Source of the DNA: Fuerstiella sp041398845
GTDB lineage: Bacteria > Planctomycetota > Planctomycetia > Planctomycetales > Planctomycetaceae
Assembly: GCA_041398845.1 (NCBI GenBank)
Contig: JAWKTZ010000010.1
Span: 376,873 to 440,872, forward strand
Reading direction: 5' to 3'
Length of the DNA: 64,000 bases
Shown: one piece after another, positions 15,512-23,138 of the stretch
How positions within the stretch are numbered: the stretch's first letter is position 1
How the letters are laid out: each line of letters begins with the position of its first letter
Made by a program: the position numbers and the translations under genes
The notes under the pieces: model-generated
Seen by the model: the letters and a program-made list of their open reading frames with translations, nothing else
What the model was told of the DNA's origin: nothing
Databases searched by the model: none

Positions 15512-17836
15512 CTAATCCACATATCGAAACTCGTTCGCGATCAACAACGCCTGGCACAGACTGGTCCAGGCAAGATCAGACTTCTTCAAATCGTATTCCG
15601 CGTCCCGCAGGAACGCAACAGCCTGTTGGTGTTCGGTGTCCGACGCGGTACGCCCAAACGCTTTGTTCCACGCGTGTTGAATCCGGTCGGCATCGTCGCT
15701 GCCGACACTCGTGATGCTCGCTGCGAATGCCTCTGCCTGCTGCACAACAAACGGGTTATTCATCAGATGCAATGCCTGGCCCGGCACGGTGCTGATGTCT
15801 CGCTGACCCGTGACGGATGTGAAGTCCGGCAGGTCAAATGCGGCCAGTTCGGGCGGTGGCGAACTTCGCAGATAACACAGATACACGCTGCGATGATTGC
15901 TGGGCTGATGCAGATTGCCCGCCAGGTTCACCAGAATATCGCGATGCCGAATGATGGATCCGTCGGCTGGTTGCAGATTCAACTGGCCACTGACCTGCAG
16001 CATGCTGTCACGCAAAGCTTCCGCATCCAGTCGCCGTCGCTGATGTCGAGTGTACAGACGATTGTCAGTATCGGCCTTTAGCAGTGCCATATCTGCAATG
16101 CTGCTTAGCTGGTACGTGCGACTCAGCACGATATTGCGAATCAGCGTCTTGATCGACCACTGCTCGTCGACAAACCGCAGAGCCAGATGATCCAGTAGTT
16201 GAGGATGAGTCGGGCGTTCGCCATAGACTCCGAAGTCATCCGGCGTGCCCACAATGCCCTGCCCGAACAGATGCAGCCACACGCGATTCACCATCACACG
16301 GGCTGTCTGAGGATGATCACCGCGAGTCAGCCACTGAGCCAGTTCGAGACGTCCACTGGTTTTGGGGTCAATCGTTATCGGGGACGCAGATTCCATGCGG
16401 CAGGCGGTCAGGAAACCGCGAGGGACGGCTTCGCCCAGCTTTTTGGAATCCCCCTTGATGTTGATTTTGCAGTCGGCCGGTTCTTTCTTATCACGCACGC
16501 CCATCGCCAGCGGAGTTCCCACCGGCCACGGTGGTTTGGGAATGGCTTTGGGAACACCCGTGTTGGATTCCAGCACCAGTACGGTTTCTACGAAGTCCTT
16601 CGGCGGCAAAACTTTTGGAGCGGCGGTCAGCACATGCAGATCCGTTTTCGGTGCTGTCAGGCCTTCGTTGGCGGCCAGTCCCCACATGGTTTCGCTGCTC
16701 GTAAACAGTCCCGCCATCGCATAATAATCAAGCGTTGGAATGGGATCGAACTTGTGATCATGGCAACGAGCACACGCGACACTGATACCAAGGATGCCAG
16801 TGCCCACCACGTCAATCTGATCGGCCACAACGTCCATGTCAAAATCGTTGTTCATCGCCTTGGCCGGTTTGGCGGCCATGGCCAGAAATCCGGTCGCTAT
16901 CAGATGCCGGTCACGCTGTTCCGGCGAATCATACGGCAGCAGATCACCGGCAAGCTGTTCGGTTAAGAAGCGGTCGTACGGAGTATCGGCGTTGAACGCT
17001 GCGATCACGTAATCACGGTACCGCCACGCATGAGGAAACGTGGGGTTGCGTCCCAGTCCATCGTTGCCGTTGGCTTCGGCATAACGAGCCACATCCAGCC
17101 AGTGACGCCCCCAACGTTCGCCATATTGAGGACTCGCCAGCAACTCATCGACCAGCGTTTCAATCGCCTCACGACTGTTGACGGCATAAGCGGCGACAAA
17201 GTCCTGTCTCTGCTGCACTGTCGGAGGCAAACCGATCAGATCATAAAACAACCGTCGCACCAATGTCTGAGCCGGCGCGTCGAACGCTGGAGTCAACCCG
17301 GCCGCTTCTATTTTGGCGAGCACAAAGTTGTCGATGGGATCGCGCACCCAATCGACATGTACCACGTCGGAAACTGATGGATTCTGCACAGGCTGATACG
17401 ACCATAACGCTTCCGCATTGAGCGCTGCGTTGCCCTTCGCAACAGCGGCGGTCGTGCGAGGATCGGCCGCTCCACGTTTGATCCATTCGGTAAAATCAGC
17501 AATCACATTCTCAGGCAGTTGCCTGTCCGGTGGCATCTGCAGACCGTCGTATTGCATGGCGTGCAGAATCAAACTGTCCTGAGGCTTCCCGGCGATTAAA
17601 GCGGCTCCGGCTTCGCCCCCCTGTAGCACACCCTCACGAGAATCCAGCAACAGCTTGCCGCCCACTTCCTTTGCATCCGCCGAATGACACTGGTAGCAAT
17701 GCTGCACCAGGACCGGCCGAATTTTGTTCTCAAAGAATGCAATGTCTTCAGCCGCTGGTGATGGTTGCTGAGCGCGACAGGCACAGCAAAGCACAACGGC
17801 CATCGACGCAATGAAAGTTGTGAAGCGGATCAACAT
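15512..17836 (-). CDS. PSCyt1-DUF1549-DUF1553 planctomycete cytochrome protein
   Basis: A 774-residue secreted protein. The N-terminus MLIRFTTFIASMAVVLCCAC is a signal peptide with a possible lipobox Cys. One c-type heme motif CYQCH lies near residue 47, followed by DUF1549 (RRLFYDLIGLPPTVQQR, YGERWGRHWLDVARYAEA) with CARCHDHKFDPIPT, then DUF1553 (LAQWLTRGDHPQTARVMVNR, RRRLDAEALRDSMLQVSGQL, and LYTRHQRRR). It has one PSCyt1 domain, against two in the 7480 gene. Start ATG 17836 fits the signal peptide. It is the presumed operon partner of the DUF1501 gene downstream; foldback repeats sit on both of its sides. Confidence 0.92.
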   Translation of the reverse strand: MLIRFTTFIASMAVVLCCACRAQQPSPAAEDIAFFENKIRPVLVQHCYQCHSADAKEVGGKLLLDSREGVLQGGEAGAALIAGKPQDSLILHAMQYDGLQMPPDRQLPENVIADFTEWIKRGAADPRTTAAVAKGNAALNAEALWSYQPVQNPSVSDVVHVDWVRDPIDNFVLAKIEAAGLTPAFDAPAQTLVRRLFYDLIGLPPTVQQRQDFVAAYAVNSREAIETLVDELLASPQYGERWGRHWLDVARYAEANGNDGLGRNPTFPHAWRYRDYVIAAFNADTPYDRFLTEQLAGDLLPYDSPEQRDRHLIATGFLAMAAKPAKAMNNDFDMDVVADQIDVVGTGILGISVACARCHDHKFDPIPTLDYYAMAGLFTSSETMWGLAANEGLTAPKTDLHVLTAAPKVLPPKDFVETVLVLESNTGVPKAIPKPPWPVGTPLAMGVRDKKEPADCKINIKGDSKKLGEAVPRGFLTACRMESASPITIDPKTSGRLELAQWLTRGDHPQTARVMVNRVWLHLFGQGIVGTPDDFGVYGERPTHPQLLDHLALRFVDEQWSIKTLIRNIVLSRTYQLSSIADMALLKADTDNRLYTRHQRRRLDAEALRDSMLQVSGQLNLQPADGSIIRHRDILVNLAGNLHQPSNHRSVYLCYLRSSPPPELAAFDLPDFTSVTGQRDISTVPGQALHLMNNPFVVQQAEAFAASITSVGSDDADRIQHAWNKAFGRTASDTEHQQAVAFLRDAEYDLKKSDLAWTSLCQALLIANEFRYVD

Positions 17837-17945
17837 CGCTCAGCGTCTGCACAGGCGGGTGGGAAAAAACAGGTGGGACCCCTATTATCGACCAACCACC
17901 ACAGGAAAATCAAGCAGGGATCCGAGTGACACAATTCGCAGTCCC

Positions 17946-18104
17946 CGGGTAGCCCAGCTTGCCGTTCAGGCAAGCTGTGTGGCGCAGCCATCGGAACCTG
18001 TGATTCAACGTTCTTCCCCCAAACCACGTCGTCTGCGATACAGCCCCGTCATCACAGTTTCCGGTCGCTTCGCGACACGCCTTCTTCGAAAGTGCGGTAC
18101 CCGG
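17946..18104. repeat. Foldback repeat, copy 4 (diverged)
   Basis: A diverged fourth member of the repeat family, on the other side of the DUF1553 gene. Termini CCGGGTA (17946-17952) and TACCCGG (18098-18104) are inverted. The left hairpin CTTGCCGTTCAGGCAAG and the internal TGTGTGGCGCAGCCATCGG and GCTTCGCGACACG words are conserved. It begins about 110 bp upstream of the DUF1553 start and ends about 55 bp before the transposase remnant at 18160. The rest of the stretch 17837-18159 shows no gene. Confidence 0.85.
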
Positions 18105-18159
18105 AGTTGTTTCACTCATCAATATGTGTCAGCGTAACTTCGACGGATCGTGTTGATAC

Positions 18160-18545
18160 GTACCATGGGTCTTTATCAGGGCGTTTCAAGACGTTTCCCG
18201 TTTGAAGATGATGACCATCTGTGAACCGTGATCCGTTACGTGGAACGAAATGCTCTCCGTGCCAATTTGGTGGAGCTCGCGGAGGACTGGAAGTACAGTA
18301 GTTCGTGGCGTCGCCGGAACTCGCGTGAGGCTGACACCCGGATCCGTGCGGAATGGCCCATCCCGAGGCCAAGGCAATGGCGTTCATTGGTGAATAAACC
18401 GCAAACGGAAGCGGAACTGAAGGCTCTCCGGCAATGTGTTCGAAAGGGCAGCCCGTTTGGCAGCGACACGTTCATCTCCCAGTCAGCCGTTCGTCTCAGG
18501 CTCGAACACACTCTCCGTTCTCGAGGTCGTCCGAAAAAGCCATGA
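18160..18545 (+). pseudogene. Remnant of REP-associated tyrosine transposase (RAYT), C-terminal part
   Basis: The readable C-terminus from 18228 contains IRYVERNALRANLVELAEDW, then YSSSW, RPRQWRSLVNKPQTEAELKA, LRQCVRKGSPFGSDTF and LEHTLRSRGRPKKP. These are the hallmark C-terminal blocks of RAYT (Y1/IS200-like TnpA_REP) proteins. Upstream in the same frame, GLYQG and EDDDHL continue the homology, but a TGA at 18222-18224 interrupts them, and the GRFKTFP-like word sits in another frame (frameshift near 18183). The catalytic HUH and Tyr half is missing altogether. It is therefore a truncated, stop-containing relic. RAYTs mobilise palindromic REP/BIME repeats, and four foldback repeats lie within 3.2 kb. 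Confidence 0.85.
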
Positions 18546-18553
18546 GAAATGAG

Positions 18554-19067
18554 CTAAGCCTGAGCAATGAGCTTCGTCCCCTGGTTTTTGCTTCGTCCCG
18601 TGGTTTCCAGACGGCCTCGTTCCAGCCGAACCTTCATCGTGTGCAGTTCCATTTCACTGATGATTCCTTTGAGCCCCAGGACCAGTCGGTCGTTGGGATC
18701 CTGAGTATCGAAGACAGCATCTTCGTCGGCAATCAACACATCATAGATGGCACACACTTCGAACAGATCGTGCCAGTCTTTGGAGTTGCGGGCCGGGCGG
18801 CTCATTTCCAGCCCGAGAACGATGCCCACCTTCTACTGAGTCACTGGTCAACAGCCGCTGAAATCCAGGCCGTTGCTGACTTCCACTTCCACTGATGCCC
18901 AGATCGTCGTCGATGACAACGATCTGTTCCGATGGCCAGCCGAGGTGTTCCAGTCGATGAGCGAGTTGATACTGCCGCTGTGTCGATTCCTGATGATCAC
19001 GCAATTGCGCCGACGTCGACTGTCGCACATAAAGCACGGCCGCGTTGCGAAGGTGGTGAGCCGTCAC
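18554..19067 (-). pseudogene. Frameshifted serine recombinase (resolvase-domain) fragment
   Basis: From 19067 down to about 18843 one frame reads VTAHHLRNAAVLYVRQSTSA and continues through ESTQRQYQLAHRLEHLGW, VVIDDDLGISGSG and RPGFQRLL, the start of a resolvase catalytic domain with its YVRQS catalytic serine. From about 18832 the homology continues in another frame: VGIVLGLEMSRPARNSKDWH, CAIYDVLIADEDAVFDT, GLKGIISEMELHTM and VRLERGRL. A single-base shift near 18830-18842 separates the two. The sequence loses homology after LERGRL and stops at 18554, so the large C-terminal DNA-binding region is gone. This is a dead recombinase of the large-serine-recombinase type, a mark of past mobile DNA. 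Confidence 0.85.
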
Positions 19068-19610
19068 TTTCGAATGGTTCGTCTTTGGGCGGCAAGGAAC
19101 CCATGCCGAAAAACGTGGCGGCCTTGTTATCGAAGTACGGTAGTGAATCGAGCCTGTGCAGGGACCCGGACTGGAACTACCGTCGCGACTTCGGCCGCAG
19201 CACGCGTGCCGGACGTTCGGAGAACATGAAATCCCACGCAAAACAACAGGGCCGCCATCATCATTCCGGCCAACGCCAGGCCGCCAAAGTCTTCGCGTAG
19301 TCGCAACTGCGGTTATCGTCACGGAAAAGCTCGAACTCCGCGTTCGCCGCTGCGCCGACTCAGGAGAATCAGCCCAACCCAACGCTCAAACCGGCATCAC
19401 AAGAGTCTTCGTCGCTCCGAGACCGCAAATTCGACAACCTGCCGAGCCATCAATTCAATTCGCCTTGCTCGCCCGGTGCGTGGTGCCATTGCTTGTCATG
19501 GCTTCACAAGAAAACGCCTCGTCAAATCGGTTTTCTTCACGGCGAAACCAGTTCCTGTCCTCAAACTCACGCGGAGAGTTAACTTGCGAAACAGACCGGT
19601 AACACGAAAT
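19068..19610. other. Non-coding stretch between recombinase relic and four-gene operon
   Basis: No intact gene is supported here. On the minus strand around 19145-19310 a short frame reads LREDFGGLALAGMMMAALLF, which looks like one membrane helix and ends in a stop; it may be a gene scrap. The sequence toward 19600 becomes more AT-rich as the promoter of the next operon is reached. Confidence 0.5.
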
Positions 19611-19615
19611 TAGAG

Positions 19616-19643
19616 TTGAAAACAATCAAAAAGTAGCTATTAT
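19616..19643 (+). promoter_or_regulatory. Sigma-70-like promoter of the four-gene operon
   Basis: TTGAAA (19616-19621) and TATTAT (19638-19643) are separated by 16 bp in a strikingly AT-rich tract. They lie 48 bp upstream of the first start codon at 19691. No other good -10/-35 pair was noticed before that gene. Auto-regulation by the ribbon-helix-helix-like first gene would be expected to act here, but no clear palindromic operator was seen. Confidence 0.5.
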
Positions 19644-19690
19644 TCAATTACTCGTGGAAAGTTGGCCGATTTACCGTTGTGGAAGATCAA

Positions 19691-19900
19691 ATGAAGAAGC
19701 AAACCATGACTCTGAATCTCACGACTCAGGAGATGCAGGTTCTTGTTGAGTTGTGTGAGAAAAAAGGGCTGAGCAAAACAGCACTCCTGCGGCAGGCGAT
19801 TCGACTTTACCAGATGGTCGATACCCGAATTGAGCAGGGGGAAAAGTTGTTCTTCGAGAATGAAGATACGAAAGACAAAGCGGAGCTGATGGTGATTTGA
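19691..19900 (+). CDS. Small ribbon-helix-helix (CopG/Arc-like) protein
   Basis: A 69-residue protein. MKKQTMTLNLTTQEMQVLVE has the short N-terminal beta strand typical of ribbon-helix-helix DNA-binding proteins. It is followed by two helices (LVELCEKKGLSKTALLRQAI) with the connecting G-L-S-K turn, and a charged tail. Such proteins usually act as dimeric repressors or antitoxins. ATG 19691 is preferred to the GTG at 19679 because GGA (19681-19683) is at Shine-Dalgarno distance. The stop TGA overlaps the ATG of the acetyltransferase gene (TGATG), so the two are translationally coupled. Its likely jobs are operon repression or antidote to the next gene product; both are inference. Confidence 0.75.
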   Translation: MKKQTMTLNLTTQEMQVLVELCEKKGLSKTALLRQAIRLYQMVDTRIEQGEKLFFENEDTKDKAELMVI

Positions 19901-20511
19901 TGACACGGATTGCGACTTTCCAACTCGTCGACAGAATCGACGGTCAAGCAAAACCTGCTGAGTTGTGGGACTCAATCGAGCCTGTACACCGTCAGCAATT
20001 GGACAACGAGTGGCGGACGGCGTTGACGGATTTGCTTGCACGCACACCGGAGGGGCGAAGGGAAGAAAGCGCCGGATGGAATTGGCTGGACAAACTTGAA
20101 AGGAGAGACGGCAAGTTCGGAACGGAATCGTTTGCCATTACGTGTGACGGGATGGTTCAGGCGGCAATGATCCTGGATTTGTCGAAAGCTTCGTGGTTCA
20201 AGGAGACGTCCGGTGGATCGATCGTTTACGTGGATTTCCTGCAGACAGCTCCCTGGAACTGGAAACGCGACTGGCAACCGACTCCTCGTTATCGAGGTTT
20301 GGGAACAATCATGTTGAGAACCGCTATCGAGCTGAGTCGCGAACTGGAGTTTGAAGGTTGGGTTGGACTTCATTCACTGCCACAATCGGAAAACTTCTAT
20401 CGAAAATGCGGAATGACCGAATTCTGGAGAGATCCTGATTACGAATGCCTGTCCTACTTTGAGATGACTGCAGCGCAAGCAAATGCCCTGTTGAATAAAG
20501 GGAGACCATAA
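19900..20511 (+). CDS. GNAT-family N-acetyltransferase
   Basis: A 203-residue protein. The acetyl-CoA loop RYRGLG (residues 130-135) opens helix TIMLRTAIELSRELE. VGLHSLPQSENFYRKCGM near residues 155-172 is the typical GNAT end with a candidate catalytic Tyr (Y167). The N-terminal 100 residues are longer than in TacT-type toxins (about 160-175 residues in total) and resemble no partner I know. GNATs transfer acetyl groups to amines; toxic ones acetylate aminoacyl-tRNA. The position behind a ribbon-helix-helix gene recalls TacAT toxin-antitoxin pairs. However, the gene is also coupled to the two genes downstream (TAATG overlap at 20509-20513), which TacAT pairs are not. Confidence 0.85.
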   Translation: MTRIATFQLVDRIDGQAKPAELWDSIEPVHRQQLDNEWRTALTDLLARTPEGRREESAGWNWLDKLERRDGKFGTESFAITCDGMVQAAMILDLSKASWFKETSGGSIVYVDFLQTAPWNWKRDWQPTPRYRGLGTIMLRTAIELSRELEFEGWVGLHSLPQSENFYRKCGMTEFWRDPDYECLSYFEMTAAQANALLNKGRP

Positions 20512-21065
20512 TGAAAATTAACTTCTCGCAAGAGTGGCTCAATTGGGCTGCAGAAAACGAAGACGGTTGTTCAGTCGGTGCCGGAGTCAATGCGATTGAG
20601 GCTTCAGATTCCTGTCAAATACGGATGCCGAAGGAGTCTCAACGGAAGGAAGCCTCCCCGATCTTCGATCGAATCCGACTGTGCATTCGCTTGTTGATGG
20701 CCGAGTGGGGCAAGACAGTTACACGGGATGCCCTTGATGGCGGCTTGATCCTGATGTTGAACGACAGCCTCCGTGACGCATTGTTAACGGGGGCAGAAAT
20801 TTCAGACGAAAATCGAGGTCTTGGGGTCGTCAAAGGGCTCGACTTTGTGCTGCAGGAACTGGAAATCGCCGGAACGATTCACGTGGATAACGAACACATG
20901 CAACAGCGAATCCGGCTGATCAAGCAGTGTTCCGATTCAGTAACAGACGACGACAGGAAGCGGCTGAAAGAAGTCAGGGAGGTCTTCGAGCACCAGCGTG
21001 AGTTAGGAAAAGTTACAGAGACGGAGGACTGCCTGGATGTTAAACTCGACCTTGTTTCCGCATAG
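20511..21065 (+). CDS. Unknown helical protein, middle component of the ATPase operon
   Basis: A 184-residue soluble, mostly alpha-helical, charged protein; family not recognised. Visible segments are WLNWAAENEDGCSVGAGVNA, FDRIRLCIRLLMAEWGKTVT, LDGGLILMLNDSLRDALLTG and a final helix DDRKRLKEVREVFEHQREL. Its start ATG overlaps the acetyltransferase stop, and its 3' end overlaps the ATPase gene by 29 bp. A small protein of 150-200 residues encoded directly before an SMC-like ATPase is the layout of the middle component in ABC-three-component (ABC-3C) conflict systems. That parallel rests on gene order and size, not on detected homology. Confidence 0.7.
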   Translation: MKINFSQEWLNWAAENEDGCSVGAGVNAIEASDSCQIRMPKESQRKEASPIFDRIRLCIRLLMAEWGKTVTRDALDGGLILMLNDSLRDALLTGAEISDENRGLGVVKGLDFVLQELEIAGTIHVDNEHMQQRIRLIKQCSDSVTDDDRKRLKEVREVFEHQRELGKVTETEDCLDVKLDLVSA

Positions 21066-22977
21066 CGAAGCGAGCCTTACACCTGCAGCAAACCGACGCG
21101 AACCAGCATTTTGGATTCGTCGTCTTGTGATTTTGCCAGACACGACTGAAATTGACACTCCGATTAGAGACATCGAGTTCCGGCGCGGACTGAATATCGT
21201 TCAGACCGCACCCAGAACCGAAACTGATTCGGATGTCGTCGGGCATAGTGTCGGCAAGACATTGTTAACGAGACTGATTCGGTACTCCCTTGGCGAGCAC
21301 ACATTTGCAATCAAATCGGAGCGGTCACGAGTCCTTTCGAAATTGCCACAAGGATGCATCGTTGCGCACTGGCGGGTTGGCGAGGCTGATTGGTGCGTCT
21401 TCAGACCGCTTGATTCTTTACGGAAACACGACGCATTTGCCGTTCGCGGAAACTCCTGGCAGAATGCAATATCCGGAACTGCAGAACGTCTGGCGTTTTC
21501 TGAATTCACCGACGCGCTCAATGCGACAGCCTTCGCCTGTCTGCACGAGCTCACGAATTCACCGCTCTACGACAACCGCTGGCTAAAGACTCTCGCGTTT
21601 TTGACCCGAGACTGGCAGTGCGGATATCGCCACTTCAATGACTGGCGCGATTCGGATTCCGAATCCGGCATATCAATAGAACGTCGCGAGGCATCGCAAT
21701 TCGTGAGGTGGCTATTGGATCTGATCGATCTCGAGGAACTGCCGTTGTGGGAAAATCATCAGTCGCTGCTTCAGAGACAAAAGGAACTGAAGGGCGAACG
21801 GGACGCTGGGCGGCAATTTCTTGCTGCCACTGATCCCACCCTGCGAGACAAACTCGATGTGGAAGACATTGGCGATGGACTTTTTGCCACGGCTCTCTCG
21901 GAACGAGTCGGCATGAAAATCCGCCAATTACGCGGCCTTCGCGACGATGCCGCTGCAGATTTTCGAATCGATGCTTTGGAAGCCGAGGAAGCCGCTCTTT
22001 ACGATGACTTTACCGAGGCAACCGAACAATTAGGAAAGCAGGAAGGACATCTCCAGCTTCTTGAAGAGCAACTTGAGACAAGGCAGTTGAGTCGAGATGG
22101 CAGCCTCTATGCGAATGTCTCTCCATTCGAGAGTTGTTCAATGGCCACTTGTCCAATGAAGGTTGTAAATCGCGACGCCCCACAGCCAGATCCCGCGCAT
22201 GAGGATATCACTGAACTGCTCAGAGACGATATTCAGAAACGTCGCAACGCAATCAGCAGTCAAGCCGCTGATCGAGAGTTGAAAAAGACCGAGCTGAACG
22301 ATTTACGCCGTCGACTTCGCGACGAACGTCAACGACAGGCCACCGAAGTGGCCGGAATAGAACGGACCATCGGACGCTGGGAGGCGTACCGCGATGACGT
22401 TCAACGGCGTCAGCTTGTGTCTGAAAAGGTCCTTCGATACGAGGCACTGCTGAAGAGTCTCGCCGCTTCAATCACAGAGTCATTGAAGGACCAGGAAGAA
22501 GAGCGAAAGCGGCAGCGCCGACGACTGAAGCTGATGTCAGATCAATTCTCGATGGTGCTCAGAGAGATCTTTGGCGCGAGTGGCGATGGCGAGTTCCAGA
22601 TCAGCGCGAACGGGTTGGAACCAGTCGTCTCTGCCCAACTCTCGCCAGGTGGCGCTGCGCTTTCTGCGATGGCCGAGGTGCTTTCATTCGACCTGGCATG
22701 CTTGACCTCCAGCATAGCCGGATTGGGGCACCATCCACGCTTCATTGTTCACGACAGTCCGCGAAGCAATGACATTGAAGAATCGCTCTTCCACCAAATG
22801 TTTCGGGCAGTGCACGATTGGGAAGCACACTTCGCACCGGATGAAGTTTCGTTTCAGTATATCATCACCACGACAACTCCCCCGCCGGATGAACTCGCAT
22901 CATCCGATCGCGAATTCGTGCGACTGACTCTTTCCGCTCGCAAAGATGAAGATCGATTACTTCGTTTTCGCTATTGA
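21037..22977 (+). CDS. SMC/ABC-type ATPase with coiled coil and CX4C apex (DUF2326-like)
   Basis: A 646-residue ATPase. Residues 51-80 hold GLNIV and the Walker A loop GHSVGKT (69-75) followed by LLTRLIRYSLGE, the phrasing of DUF2326/Rad50-like ATPases. Two coiled-coil arms (about 315-350 and 395-500) flank an apex with C367 and C372 (SCSMATCP), a possible metal hook. The ABC signature is LSPGGAALSAM (535 onward) and Walker B is FIVHDSP (569-575), with D573 and a following NDIEESLFHQ helix. Head domains made of both ends and a hinge coil define the RecF/SMC group. The likely role is DNA or nucleoprotein sensing that licenses an effector; this is inferred from ABC-3C relatives. It ends the operon. 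Confidence 0.8.
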   Translation: MLNSTLFPHSEASLTPAANRREPAFWIRRLVILPDTTEIDTPIRDIEFRRGLNIVQTAPRTETDSDVVGHSVGKTLLTRLIRYSLGEHTFAIKSERSRVLSKLPQGCIVAHWRVGEADWCVFRPLDSLRKHDAFAVRGNSWQNAISGTAERLAFSEFTDALNATAFACLHELTNSPLYDNRWLKTLAFLTRDWQCGYRHFNDWRDSDSESGISIERREASQFVRWLLDLIDLEELPLWENHQSLLQRQKELKGERDAGRQFLAATDPTLRDKLDVEDIGDGLFATALSERVGMKIRQLRGLRDDAAADFRIDALEAEEAALYDDFTEATEQLGKQEGHLQLLEEQLETRQLSRDGSLYANVSPFESCSMATCPMKVVNRDAPQPDPAHEDITELLRDDIQKRRNAISSQAADRELKKTELNDLRRRLRDERQRQATEVAGIERTIGRWEAYRDDVQRRQLVSEKVLRYEALLKSLAASITESLKDQEEERKRQRRRLKLMSDQFSMVLREIFGASGDGEFQISANGLEPVVSAQLSPGGAALSAMAEVLSFDLACLTSSIAGLGHHPRFIVHDSPRSNDIEESLFHQMFRAVHDWEAHFAPDEVSFQYIITTTTPPPDELASSDREFVRLTLSARKDEDRLLRFRY

Positions 22978-23138
22978 GTTCATCTTATTTCAGTTGGTCC
23001 TTCGGTTCCCGCCGCGAGGGTCATGGCCCTTTGATTTGACTGTGAAAGACCAAAATCAAACCAATCACCAACGGACGCAGAGAAAGCTCCTGAAGTAAGA
23101 GTTCGTGAGCGTTACTGACCAGAGAGTCACTCAACACT

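Noticed and set aside
15038..16081. Long plus-strand open frame across the foldback repeats and the end of the DUF1553 gene
   Set aside because: It is antisense to a convincing DUF1553 gene and its first half is only translated repeat sequence; no protein features.
19145..19310. Minus-strand scrap with one membrane helix
   Set aside because: Short, no start or family; recorded only as part of the non-coding stretch.
19691..20511. Simple TacAT toxin-antitoxin pair
   Set aside because: Plausible for the first two genes alone, but both further genes overlap them and the GNAT is longer than TacT toxins, so the pair is not treated as stand-alone.
23010..23040. Possible terminator behind the ATPase gene (AGGG...CCCT then TTGATTTG)
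   Set aside because: Stem is only four base pairs with a poor T-run; too weak to call.
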